Shown here piece by piece: positions 29,080 to 43,000 of a stretch of DNA of 64,000 bases (positions are counted from its first letter, which is position 1; every line of letters starts with the position of its first letter). The position numbers and the translations under genes were made by a program. Source of the stretch: Rhyacichthys aspro (Eukaryota; Chordata; Actinopteri; Gobiiformes; Rhyacichthyidae); the NCBI GenBank assembly GCA_036850595.1, contig CM072161.1, positions 9,197,905 through 9,261,904 on the forward strand, given 5' to 3'. The notes under the pieces were generated by a model. That model was not told the origin of the DNA. It saw only the letters and a program-made list of their open reading frames with translations, and did no database searches.

Positions 29080-32000
29080 GTAATTCTTTTCATAGAGAGA
29101 CAGTCTGACGGGGCTTGAATTGGGGAAAGCACTCCCACTTAAAGAAAGCGCCCAGGCAAATTTAGGACTAGTGGTAATTATTTGGGCCTCATTATGGGAT
29201 CACGTTTCCCCGAGTCATTCTCTGTGGTAACCGTTACTGGATATGGGGCTGACACTGTCAATAAAGCGAGGGGGAAAGATGACACGCTTTTTGTTTTGAC
29301 AGGACCAAAGCTGTAATGCTTCCATTCGTTTGCATTTGCAAAGAGAGAAGAGGCCTCAGAGCCCGCTTTTCCAGATGCCCAGACGATGAGAGAAGAAAAA
29401 AAAAAACTCTCCGCTATGCTCCCCTGGCACCGGGCAACCTGGCGTCTCTTCCAGCCAGCAACCTTTCATGAAAATCTACTTAGTGGAGGGTCATAAGATA
29501 CAAGACTGTCTGATTAAGGAGTGTGGTTTGACAGTGTGTATCTGTGTCATCTATGGCTCCGAGCCGGACTGATATGACATTTGGGGTAAGGTTCAGTTGA
29601 AAACCCACAGCCCTTAAATACCCACTGCTTTGATAGAGTTGCCTTGCTTCCACCAAAGGGTTTGGTATGGTTCAGTTTGGTTGATCATGGTTTCTAGAGG
29701 CAGCCATCTTCCCAGTGCCACCTCTGTATGTAAAAAAAAACACAAAAAAACAACAACAACATTTCAAGCAATTTTAAAATGTGTCCAAACTGCCTTGTAT
29801 TACATCAAAGAAGCCATCGTTAGTTTACTGTGTGTGTGATGGTTAGAGTTTGGAAAATGGAAAAAGGCATTGCTTCTGGATGTTTTTCAGCTTTCTAAAC
29901 TCCTAATAAAAAAAAAAAATCAAAAGTCCTGCACATTGAAAGAAATGTTTGCCTTGCTCAGCCACTAATTTCTTCACTTGGAAATCTTGCGTGTCTCAAA
30001 CAGAACTGCACGGTAGCACTTTAGTCACTCCCCTGCAGGACCATGGAGGGACTTTTGAAAAGCAGCAGATCAGTTCACACATGCTATACGTTCACATGCA
30101 AGCACATGCTCAGGTGCCGCCAGCAACAATAAATATCACCGTTCACACTCATTAACCTATACGGCTGCACAAAGGCTCCCACACTAAAAGCAGTGCACGC
30201 TTCACATTCCTGTCTTTCTTGGAGATTGCTGGTCAGTATTGGAACCTCTCCGGGTCACTATAAGCCATCTGTCAAAAATAACAAAGATATATAAAAAGCT
30301 GTTGCCTTGAAAACCCTGGCAACCACACTGTGTTCCTCTTCAAGTGTTACATGTGGTCTCGCTGCTCCCGTCGGCAACCGCTTTTCCTGCCTCTAACACA
30401 AACATCTCATCTTTTTCTTTTTTTGCACTCTTTGCAGATCTGTCTGCCAAGTTAAACAACACCCGACTTTGATTTACACCTTTAGAAGTGGCAATATTCC
30501 TGAGAGCAATCAACACATCAGGGTTATTTTTGTGCACTGTACTGTAACCAATAAAATGAAGAATCCCAGGACTATTTCTGTTACCCATGACACTGCAGGC
30601 TCATTGTGTTCCTATTAATATTCAAGCAAAATTATATTTACTTTTACAACAGCCAGATTTATTGTTTTTTTGCATTGTTCCTTGTCTTTCCTTGTATTCC
30701 ATCATATGCACTAACCTGGCAGCCACTCCATGCTTGGGGCAAACTCCAGTCTTGATTTATTTAATAGAATAATGCCATATGCTGCAGATGTATTTCTTTC
30801 ATCTCCCACTTGACCTATGTGCCTCCATTTGACTGTTTTGCATTTTCACATACTCGTTCCTTCAAGAAGCCCAAGACTGAAGCTGCTGGTAATTGAGTGG
30901 AAGAGCTTGATGAGAGGTGCAAGCCCTTTTTGCTTCCCCTCTAACACACACTGACATAACGGCCTGGGCCTGGTTCCCTGCTGGCAGCACATGAACTAGA
31001 AAGCTCTCTTGCTGATTATTGGCAGATGAAAAAGAAGATCTGGAAGGATAAGCTAGAGGAATAAAATATTATTGACTTCTCACCACAGCTACTATTTATT
31101 TTCGCCTTTCTCTGTCCTTGTATTTGTTTTTGAGGCCGTTAGATTCTTGCCCTGCAATATTTTTGGAGCAGTCTTTGATTGAGCTGCAAAGGAATGCCTT
31201 TAATCGTCGCTACAAAGGAACCGAGGGACATGTCCCCGTCAGTTTTGCAACAGATCTAGACAGATGAGGAGGAGGAGGCGGATCGGAGGAGTAAGCATTG
31301 TTAACAGTCTGTGGGGAACTGTTTGCGTGCACTGTGGTTTCTAGTCTCAGTGAAATGGAGACTCAGTTGGGTTGGTTTCCCAGGCCCCTTTTTCTCAGGC
31401 CGCACAAAAACCAAATGAAGATGTTTCAGTCTGTCCTGGTTGCCGTTTATAGTGTAGCAGCAGCACGTTTCAGAGTGGTGGTTGGCACCCATGGTGGCAC
31501 ATGGAGAGTGTTCACAGCCATCTCATTGTACGCAGTGTGGTCGTATCAAAAATAGAAGATAATGTTTAGTCTTGTGCGTGATGCAAAACATAGATGCTGT
31601 GACCAACTCGATGGTTGCCTGTAGAGGCCCAGAGCTGGCTTGACTTTTGCAGTGTCATATGTGTCAGGTTAGTACAGCATTTGATACAGGTAACTTCAAC
31701 TGCATCATATAAGGTCTGCTATGTAAACACTGTGATACTACTGCCACACAAGCTGTGTTTCTATATGAGTTCTGAACTTTATTTGAAACTAACTTTTAAA
31801 ACATTGATGCACTGCCATTAATTTGATAGTTTTTCCTTCAGAAAGTTACATTCTACTATCTAAAACCAGAAACAGCTGTTGCTAATAGGCCTTAACTTTC
31901 TTTTTGAAAACATACATTTAGCAGTGTTTTTTTTCTTAGAAAATGACTGATTATCTTAAGAACACGACTAGTTTCTTGTAATAATCCTTCTTATTGTTGT

Positions 32001-32106
32001 CTGAGTATCCTCTATCTTCCAGTCCACAGACTGCAGTAATTAGTTCCACCTTTTACTGTTGGAACCAAAAGATGAGATATTAGTGAACTAGTATGGTATG
32101 GTATTT

Positions 32107-32125
32107 GAGATGAGATGAGATGAGA
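32107..32125. repeat. (GAGAT) short tandem repeat
   Basis: Nearly four perfect pentanucleotide units (GAGATGAGATGAGATGAGA). Confidence 0.9.
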
Positions 32126-33907
32126 AAGTGTCCCTACACTCACCCGAACTGTATTCTACTGACATTTCTTTCTGATTTATTAGACACAACCATTAGTAGT
32201 ACAACTATTTTCTCTCTAAAGTTGGATCAAAAGTCAACTAAGTGCTAAAACAACATATTCTTTCAACTGAACAGGGCTCTTTTTAATACTTCCTATAAAT
32301 CTGTAGCAAAAAGAGCAGAGGTCATGGCATCCCTGAGGCTGTGTCATTAAAGGGCATTTTTTCTTCCTTTTTCTTTGTTAAGGGCCAAGTTCAACTGGAG
32401 GCCTCTAATTTGGGCCTAGTAAATGTGGACTGGTAGAGGCAGCTGGCAGAGCAGCCCATGCAGCGGGCCAGGGGTTCATGGTGTCGTGCTGCCGGCTGTC
32501 CTGCACAGTATATGTCATATGTCATGGATCACATTATCTCTGTCCAAGTATCTGTCAGTTGGCGCAAAGTGTGATTTAACTCAGGCATCTGTAACACATT
32601 TTCTGGTGTCATTTATCCATTTAGAATAGAAGACAAATACACAACTTGAGCATGAGGCTAAGTTTATTATATGTAATTGTTTAGGTTTAAAGAGCTACTG
32701 TTTTCCTGTACTGCATTAGTTAACAGTGAAAAGCAATCACTTGTTCAATATTAGATCTGATAAATGTCTTGGGCTGTGTGTCCTGGTTGTTTATCCTGCA
32801 GTATGTCCTGACCAAATTGTAGGATATTTTTTACACTTTATACCATCTCAGTTTCCCTCATCCCTCTTTTCACGTCTGCAGTCCTCTCTCCTCCTTTTCT
32901 TCCTGTGACAGACATGCACCAGCCCTTTTGCAGCCCATTACGTCAATGCCCCTGACCTGGGGTGCCAGCTGTTGATGTCACCCTTGGGTCTTTTTAATTT
33001 AGGGATTTCCGTTGGGTGAGATGAGGGGGAGCCTCATGACCTCAGCCCACAGCCACATCAAGAGGCCCACCAGGGCAGAACCAGGCCGGGATGGGCCTGT
33101 ACAGTACAGTAAGTGCAGGGCAGGGTGGCACCGCTCTGCTGGGGTGTGGGTAAGTCCAGACTCTGGTTCTGCTGTTCTGTGAGTGCAGCAGCTACTGGTA
33201 CAGTGCTGATGTCATGTGAAGTGATTAGTCAGTGTGTCGGGGTGTTTGGGACGTGTCCCGCTCCCTCCCGGGCTGCCGTGCCGTTCCTTGTACCCGTGAC
33301 AGCATGTCTGTGACTCGCAAACACTGCTGCTATCCCTTGAGCTCTTAAATGCTGCCTTTCAGCAGCTCCGTATTTCCTCCCTTTCAGAGGGGATCAAATG
33401 TTCCTCCCAGAGACTATCTCTCATTCTTTCAGTCCTCAAGGCTTTGGGTGGGAGTGAACATCGCCCTCCATGTAATTGATTTTGTAGGGTGCCAAAGTTT
33501 TTCCTCTTGATATCAACTGTGTAAGCTTTAGGAAGGTAACGCCTCAATTTGAAGAAGAACAGCTTTAATGGAGTGCAACTGTTGCTCTGTGATGGTGTGA
33601 AACGCAGCTGTAAGAGCTCTGTCACTTCAGAAAGCACTTTCTCACTCGGCTTGGTTTTGTCCGCTCTTTAATATTGTTAAGGCCACTTTTATTTGCACAA
33701 ATCATCACATTGTTTAAGGAGCCTTGTTATGTTCGTGAAGCATATTTCCTAAGGTCTAAATTAAATACAACAAATTTAGACTTTCAAAGTTTACAGTCAC
33801 AAATAAATGGTTAAATGAAGCTGTTTATGACATATATTAGGTGTTGTTTTTGGAAATGTCTTGGAGCCTAATGTCAAACATTGACCCTCTTTATTTGTCT
33901 TTTTCAG

Positions 33908-34021
33908 TATCACCCATTGTCTCTGTGCAACACCAGTGAAGATGAGCGTCAGGAGAGTGACTTCATCACCATTGTCAAACTGGAGCACAGGGTCCCGCGC
34001 TGCCTGCCGCTGCTCGATAAG
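33908..34021 (+). CDS. rnf43: rnf43 exon: PA-like ectodomain, first visible part
   Basis: 38 codons, phase 0 at both ends, between a TTTTCAG acceptor and a GTGGGT donor. The peptide starts YHPLSLCNTSEDE and includes FITIVKLE, the typical ectodomain block of RNF43/ZNRF3 proteins. It ends LPLLDK, which continues into ARMALDKG of the next exon 17.6 kb away. The two cysteines (residues 7 and 32 of the fragment) fit the conserved ectodomain pair. The preceding exon, which should carry the signal peptide and first strands, was not found. Confidence 0.9.
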
Positions 34022-37000
34022 GTGGGTGTTCCATATGCTACATACTCCATCCATGTGAAGAGCCTCTCCAAACATCTCCTGTGTGTGACCCCTTCCCCTC
34101 TGCACCATGCACCAGACTGATAAACTGTCCCGCCTTTTGTCTTCTCTCTAGTCCCTCTTCCGCTTCTGGGTTTAGACTTTAAAGAAGAGATGGAAGTATT
34201 TGGCAGGTGTTTAATGTTTTGTTCGGTGATCTTTGGGAGCAAGGGTTTGGACAGGAGGGGAGTGGGCTTAGCTCATCGCTGCTATGTAGCAAGTGGCAGT
34301 GAGCCCTGGCTTTGGATGTAAGACTTTGAAGCCGCAGCTGTCACTGGTCCGATCCCAGCCGGCCAGAACCAGACACTTCTCTTCTTCTGCTTCCCTCTAA
34401 TATGAAATCATGTCCATAGATTCCACCCGCAGCATTCAATGTATGTCTAAGTGCATTACAATTGACCCAAATCCTTAAGTATTCTAGCACACACACTAGC
34501 GTGATTTAAAACTCGCTGCTATTTTTTCCAACTTTTTCAAGTGGTGACAAATTAGCAGGCAGGAGTACAGTTAGACGACTGGCTTTTTTTAGTCTGTTTT
34601 CTTTTCCCCCTAATTTAAAGCCATGTTTAGGAGCTGCCATGACGATGTAGGGACAAATTCCCACACTTTACCCCCTTGTTTCTTTCTTTTCCTGCCATTC
34701 CTCTGTCATCAGTAGGACCCAGAACGAGTCCAAAGAGTTTTGATTAAAGTCCTAATGGCAACGCGGTGTTATCCCGTAAACAAAACACGGCAGTAGCACC
34801 ATGGAACAAAGACGCCTGCTTCCTGCTCTCTTTGGCTCTGTTGGATGTTGTCTATCACAGAGCTGTAAGATTTATTAGAGGCTGTAGGCCCCTCAGCCAA
34901 CACTGCACACTGTATTCTCTGATTAACTAGTCACAACACTGGTATGCACATATCCTTATGAAACAAAACTAAGCTTAGCAAAAAGGTTTTCCCCTACACT
35001 TACCTCATACTGTAGCAGGATCTGAGGAATATGAGTCTTTCCTGCTTAAAGTGAATTCCCCTGCTTTAATTCACACTTTGTTTTGTTTGTAGCTGTAAAA
35101 TGTTGAAAGACGGGGTAATATTTCTTGTAGTGGTTATTAAATAAAGCTGATTCAAAATATAGGCTTCTGCCCACAGTAAATGCAATACAATACAGTGATT
35201 CTGCAAAGATCCATATACAGAGCCACTATTTAAATGGAACAAAATATAATAATGTAATAAGAATGTATCACATAAGGGAGACAGTACAATAATGATACAG
35301 TATACATGATGGGATATCATATCACGGCAGAGTGGTTAGGTCCATCCTGACACTGGTCGCCAGATTGCGACTCTTTGCAGATAAAATGAAAAAAAAAGAA
35401 GTCAGAATGCAAGAGGTCAGCTTTGAAATCAGCAGATCAGACGAAGATGGTGGCAGAGTGAGTGAGTCTTGTTGTTTGGAAAGTATGCGTCGCAATAAAC
35501 TCCGCTCCGGCCACCTGCAGCCTCACTTCCTGTGTCTGAATCAAAGCTTTTGGCCGCGCTGGATTTATTGGGGATTCATCATGCAGCTGTTGTTGGAGCT
35601 GAGTCCACGCTCGGCTCTTTTGAACCGAGATGGTTTGGATGTGCAGCGTTGGGTCCGCACCGCTCTCCTCTGGACTCCACTTGTTTACACTCTAGTCTGC
35701 CCGTGTCCCCGCTCCACTGATCTATAGATACTCGGACAGCCGCAGAGGGCTCATGTTGCACCACACGCACTCAGAATAGACCGTAACGCAAACAAAGTAA
35801 GCTGGAAACCTTGAAGTATAAGGTTTCATTGTTGTCTTTTGTTTTTATTTTGGTGTTCGCTATCGTGACGGCGAGGGATGTGTCAGATTCCTTTCTTGAT
35901 TTGCAGTGATTGCCAGTGTCTAATGCTCTCGGTCTCACATTATCTCGGAACGACTAAGAAAAGGTCTTTGTCTCTCGGCTGCACTTTGAAACATTGTCTT
36001 CATATAGCGCCGCTTCTTCAAATCAGATGCCCTTCACAAGAATTCAGGCATTCAAACCATCGTACACATCTCTTTTGTTCGCTTAAGATCATATTATATT
36101 GATCATAACTCTTTACAGTTTAAAGGTGCAGTGTGTAGTTTTAGGCACCATCTAATGGCAACTTTTCAGGCTGCAATTCCACACCTCACGTCTTCTTCAC
36201 CCGGGACATGCTGTTTTCTTGAACAAGTCTTGAAGAATTGAATCAGCTGACGAGTTTGCTTTACAAATGTAGAAACACACTTCAAACCTTCATGCAAGAT
36301 TGTTTAAAAGAGACAGAAAGAATGAGCTTCTTCTTTAGCAGTGCTCAGTTTGTCCACTCTGGGCTCAGTTTTCCCCTCGAGGCAGTTATACAAAAAAGTA
36401 AATTCTGTTCAACTGGCTTATTCTCTGATTTTGTAACATAACAAATAACAGAAATACAACTTAAAACTGAATTATTCATGTTAAAATGTGAGTGTATTCT
36501 TTTTTAGACTGGCCTCTAGTGAGAAACAGAAAAAGGATCAGTGATGACATACAAGCCTTATCTTTTAGTGGCCTATAAGGCATCTGAAGCTCCATTCCTT
36601 TGCATTCAATACACTACACGACTGAAAGAGTGTGAAACTGTGCTGCGAGGCCCAAACCCAACTGAGCAAGTGGCTTTTCCCCCAACGGATGTCACCCCGA
36701 CACAGAGCACACTCTCCCACACAGGGTGCATCTCGGTGAGACGGCATCAGTACGTCTTTCACAGGGTTTTTTAGCCCATGTCTGAACTTGTTGACTCCCA
36801 GAGAAAGCCTTGTGTATTGATTCAGCTCCTCTGAGATAAAAAGGGGTTTGGTCTCAGTGAGCTCTAATCCTGTTTTCTCTAACAGGATTTTGATCTGAGT
36901 GTTATTTTCAGCAGACCGTACCAAGATTAGGGGACACTCTCATTGATTTTGATTGACATTTGAGCTCCGGCCTGTAATCTGATTGTCATGATGTATATAA

Positions 37001-40000
37001 TCTGCATAACATCATCTGGACTGACGGTTGAGTATCCGTAGTCCACGCTAACATGCTATTTAGTATCTAAAACAGTAACAGTGTTAGTGCGTCCGAGACC
37101 TTGGTACAAAACCAATAGTACGTGAAGGGAGATCTCAGAATGCGGACTCCGCTGGGCCAACATAAATATCCCACAATGCAAGTCACGCCAGCAACATAAC
37201 CAACAAACCATAATGATACATTAGATAGATACACTGTAAATATTGATATAGGCAGCTGCTGGATGAGGGTGTCACTGGAGAGTGTTTGGACTCAATGGTT
37301 GCAGCACTTTTGCAGTAACTTGACTAGTTTTATACACTTTCTATACACTCATCTCAAGTTCCAGTATTTTAGGGCCTGTACCGCCTCCACAGTAGAGCAT
37401 TGTTAAAACCAAAACGACTGTAGTAGTATTTGAACAGCAGATGGGGAGACGTATAAATTCCTAATGTTACTGTAAAACAAAACCTTTACGGCATTGGCCT
37501 GAAGTGACGCCTCTAAATGGTTTTACGGTTAGCTAAACTCTGGCGCAAGGAAGGCTCGTCCCCGGTAACAGGAAGTGGTTGAAAACAAGGAAAGCCCATC
37601 GAGGGGGACATAAATCTCAGCGCTCATGACAGTGTTTTTGTGTCCTCATGTCTGTGGGGGGTGACACTGACCTCAGACTGTTCCCTGAGTATTTTGGAAA
37701 AGGCGCCGGCAGCTACCTCTGGCTCCTGTTGCTTCAGAAGCTGCGTCCAGTGGCTTCAGTACATCAGAGACGAGCTAAGGAGGAGGAACACAGGGGAACA
37801 TCTGGAAAAAGGGAGATTTTGGAGCTTTTCAGAGTCAATGCGAAACGCAGCAGGTACACAATAGACATTTTGGCCAGTGTTTGCAGACCTCTGTGTTAGC
37901 TTTGATTCCGCACATAAGAAATCTCATTATTCCTTCTTCTGTGCCAGACTGTTGGACACTCGTCTTCAAAAACATCAAATACCTCTCTGCTATTAGAGAC
38001 TGCTATTTGTCTGTTTGTGCAACCTTTGGCTTGTGAATACACCGACCAGGAAAGCTGCATTGCATGCCCTTTGTTCTTTTTCATCTTTGAAGCACAAAAC
38101 AGTACCAATCCCTGCATTTTTCTATACTTTCCGCACAACAGGTCACTTACTTAAAGGTTTGCAAGCCATTTGGGGACATCTCTAAATCTGTTTTTCAGTC
38201 GTCTGTGCTCTGGGTCAAGTCTTTTCTTCCTGTTATTCCAGAGATCATATTCCTTCTGTGCCTTGAAAGATAGGTTTACACTTCTTTGATCTTTGCTTGA
38301 ACTCAACAGCTTCACCAGTTAAATTGAACTGGCTTTCAGGTCACTATTCTTCGAATTTTCTTCCTGTGCAGACAAGGAATGCCTGGCTAATTGAGCATAA
38401 AATGAATAGCAATTGTAAACAATTGACACCCTGGTTTCTATATGATGGTGCTATTGCTTCCTGTCTATTATTATTCCATCATATAGTGTATAATGAGATC
38501 AGTTTGCTTATTGGAACTGCCGTAACTCTGGGGAGTTCACTATTAAATCTGAAAAGTATGTTGGAGACATATAGTAACTGCTCATCTTTCCTCCTTGAGA
38601 GTTATGTGTTATGACATATTAATGTACATATGTATGCTCCACCATAAATCCATTGGGAGTTTGACATTTGAGTTTTGATCCTCTGAGGCTGCTGTAGTTC
38701 ATGAAGTTAAAATTGTGGCATAAAGGATGAGTCTGAATAATTGTGAGTGGCTACACAAATTTACAAAAAAAAACGATGCCTTATTATAACTTGTCAAAAA
38801 AAAGTCTTGAAAAGTATTCCCTGTACCATCCATATTTTATGCTTTTAACCTTGAGAAGCATCCATCTTTACAAACAGTCTATGATGAATACAAAGGGTTG
38901 ACAAGTAAAAGGAAAAGCCATGAGGGGTGTGTCCTTTCCCAGACTGATATCAGCCCTCCATATTGTCCTGGATACAGTGCAGATTATAGACAACGCCATC
39001 ATCCCATGGACGTATGGCTAGCCTCATTTCATTGTTTATTCTTGTCTTTCCTTCCCCATTTCCTTTGCTGCTAAAGTTAGCTCCTGTCTTAGTGCTCCAT
39101 ATCAATGTAAAGATAACTGAGCAGGAAGTCCAGCCAGCTAATGACTGTGTACTTCACTTAGTGTCATTATATGGAGATTTAGTGTAGTGGACAGTTGCTT
39201 GTAGAGATGAAAATGGCATATTATGTTAGTTTTTAAGTGTCATATCATTGTATTAATGTAGTATCTGTAGTAAATGCCACTGATGCCAGTGAACAGTCCA
39301 AGACCATGAAAGCCTTAGTCTTGTTCTGTCATCAGTAGATACATCCCCTGAAGAGTACTGGATGATTTGGTCAACAGAAACCAGCCACTAGAGTCACCTT
39401 AAAGCACTGTTTCCATTGGGAACATTGAATGAGCTGGTCCAGCCTCAGGCCACCGTGACAAAGAAGCCAGCAGTGTGAGTAGTAGGGAATCCCCAGCCAT
39501 TGATGAGCAGTAAATGAAAGAGTGCTGCACAATTGTTTTTCTACCCACTTTTTTGGTATTTATTTATTGCCCCTCTGATCTCTATCTTGTATGCTTTAAT
39601 TGTAATGTCAACCGTAGACTACATTGTTAACATAAATTAATAGGCGATTATATCCCAAACTTTCCACATTGAGTAATGTTTATAAAAGTTGATTAATGAC
39701 ATTGGTTGAAAATGTTCGACTATGTTTACCTTTTCATGTCCAGAGCTGAAATTATATATTCTTGCTGACTATAATTTGGATGTCCACAGAAGACCAGAAT
39801 CATTTGATGAATGACAATGATCAAAGATGTCCAACATTGTCTAGACACTGACCTTGGAAAGACTAGACAAGCAGAGATTTCCCCCAAACCATGGAATCAT
39901 CATTAAAACCCACTGTGACCCTAGTAAAATGGTCATATGGCCCAGATGTATTTGAGAGAAAATCCACAAAGAGAGGCCTGATTAACTACATCCAAATGGG

Positions 40001-43000
40001 ATATACTGTGTGCATGACCAAGATCATGTGTTATCATGAAATGGGCTATCATTGAGTATGTAAACGTGGGTAGTGAGAGTTCATAGTCCAGGGCCTTTAT
40101 GAAGCTGGATTAGGGGGTTAGCAAGGCAACTTTGGTTTGAACCCTGGGTTTTCAAAGCTACTTTACTTTCTACTGAATGAGATCTCTAGGGAAACTAAGC
40201 TGCAAACTAAGCTGTCTGAACAATCAGAAATGACAAACAAGCCCATGTGCAAAAAAATGTAATATTGTCCTATTATTACATGACTATTTATACACACTTA
40301 CACTGTATATTCATTGACATTTTGTTCTTTGTCTCAACAACTGAGTGTGTGTGCCTTGTTCATTCCATGGTGCTGTTCATTTTACAGATGAGTCTTTTGA
40401 TTTCTGGCCCTTCGATGTGATTTGTGAGCTAGCACGTGCACAGGACCCCGAAGTTATGGGAACAAGTTGGTTACCAAATTTGTGATACCATTTATCTAGA
40501 CCACGATTGTTAGGGGCAGGTTTAACTGGCTGGCAGGGTTTACCTTTTACAGTAGTTGTCAGTATGTGAGGTATGAACTTCAAAAATGTTTAATCACTAT
40601 AAACAAGTAAACCCACTGGCAATAAACTTAAGCTGTGGAGTGACCACATCTGCTAAAATATAGATCTGGTAGACCCGTTATGAATCACAAATACGTAACT
40701 GCTCTAATCTTGTGTAGTTCCTAGGAGTTAGTCAGTATGTTGATGACAAACTTAACTGTCAATCTTTTGCATATTTCCTCCCCAGACTTTGATTTGAGAT
40801 AAACATGAAAGAAACTCACTTGCGTTCTTGCATTTTCAAAAGGCCCTGAGGGAGTGTAAGCGAGCAAATGTAACCTTTAGTGACAGTCTAATAATAATCA
40901 GTCATGCTTAAATACACTTGAACCTGCACGTGACTGTTTGATGTGCAGGTCTTTAGAGTCAGGGGTCAGTGGGATTGTAGGCCACGGCTTGAGCACATCA
41001 CCTTGACCCGGTATTGTTGTGGTTGGGGCCGCATCAGCGTTGTCATCACTCCGACCAATGAGCCGTGAGTGATTGGCAGCGGCTCTGTTCGCTCTGTCAC
41101 CTTTAAATAGCTCCCTCCGTGCAACTTCTGCAGTGACTTCTGGGATATTTCGGAGCATAACCCGTCCCAGCTGCGGCCACGGCCCTCATCCACATGTCTT
41201 ATCCTTGTCTCGCCTTCTGCCAGCGTTGCTAAGCTAAACATTGACTCCACACGTACATACAATCTGGTTGTTTGCTTTGAGAGGCGATGTTTTCAGATGC
41301 CCGTGCTCTTTTCCCAGCTCCTAGCGATTAGCAGCTTGTTGCTCCCATTTTCTCACTGTTCTGCTCTTCCTTTTTTCTTTTTCCTCACTGCAATGACACA
41401 TGGGGTGTGACTTTGCTCAAGAAGGAACCGGATTGTCCATAGTCTTCTGTGATTTGATTTTGTTGACAGCATCGCAACAAAACTTTTATACACAAACTAA
41501 AATAGAAATCGGCTGGAGTGTCACCTGTGTGTGTGCATCTGCGGATCGCAAAGAATGTCCTCATCAACTCTGAATCACATTTGTCTTGATCAAAACCTCT
41601 CAGCTTCACCAACTACATAGATTTTCTTGTAATTTTTTAAGGAATACGGCGCAGATCAGTTCACCACCTTTAAAATAAATTTCCCTTGAAATGATCATAG
41701 TTTTGGGATATGCTTGGTTAAAAAGCACTCAAAGACGCCTTTTAATTTCCACTAACACACCTAGTGCTTTTTAATGTGCATGCTATGAGTTAATATTTAG
41801 AACCAGATACACTAGGTTGACCAAAAAATAATAGTAGTTCTTATAATTGCTCTAATTATTCTTATAATTGTATGGCACTAACTTAACTAACCCTAAACCT
41901 TAAATCAAAATGGAAAAACATTAGTCTTCTTGTAGAATAAACTGGTCGTCAAGGTTCCCATATTGTCTTTCTAAGTATCAAACCAGAGATGACCACCAGG
42001 GCACCCACACAGGTGTTCCTCAGTCTATGTTTGTGTCCCTCCACACTCTAATTAAAACACAGCCTGGAGCATTTTCAAGCCCTTCCTTTAAAATGCTCCC
42101 TTAAATAGTAGTTGAGATGAAGTATTGCAGATATAATTTTACGTTCATTTCACAGCTGGATACTGTGCCTGGGCTGTTTATCTCCTCCCGATGGCAAGCA
42201 CATCAGCGCCTCACAGACCTATTCCTGCTATTTGGAAGTGTTTGTATCTCGGAGCGTTCGTACTATGGGCGGCACATCTTTCACGTGTCACTTCAAAGAC
42301 AGCGCACCGGGGTCGGGGTTTCATCAGGTTGTCGTCGCGTCTTGGCACAGGCGATCAGAGAGTGCGAAAAAAAAAAAGAAAAAGAAATGAAAGAACTTGG
42401 CCCTAAATATAGACCGATATGACATGCTCATAAACAGACACACAGGCCAGATGATGCAAGGCTGTGCCAAATTGCTGTTATTAAAATACCTCCATCCCAA
42501 ACCGGTTTGTGAAGCACCTCTAGACCAAAGAGAGGGCTTGTGAAGGTGTAAAGGGTCAAGCCTGGTCACTCATCACTCACTCAATCTTGTTTTTATTCAT
42601 TGTGAGATAATACTAGCAAAGGAAATCACTCTACTAGAGATTGGATCCATTTTATTAATTGCCAAGAGGAAATTCGGTTGTTTAGACTTCATCTTCCATA
42701 GACTGGTTGATTATACAGTCTTATGGGAGGATGCTGGATCTTGGTTGAATATAAACTGGGATATAGTCTCAATCCCACTTCCAAAAGCTCCATATCCTGC
42801 AACAAGCCCTGGATACACCAAACTCTAATAATGAAGAAAATGTTGCTTTTACCTTAAAAAGTGCAGTTAAAAAGTTTGATTTTTGTTCTTGCATGCTAGC
42901 AGAGCAGCTCTGCCTATGTGTGATGCAGATCTTAGGCAATGCTAGTGCAATGGACAGTCACAACAGTTTTTATTTTTTATTCTTTTTATCTGTTGTAAAA

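Larger units (their letters stand above)
18943..33907. other. non-coding stretch up to the first visible rnf43 exon
   Basis: No recognisable exon or RNA gene. Contents seen: a (TTC) microsatellite at 29041-29079, a (GAGAT) run at 32107-32125, a doubled TACTGTAGCTAC at 26839-26864, and poly-A or poly-T runs. The end is the pyrimidine-rich acceptor TTTTTCAG before 33908. Confidence 0.55.
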
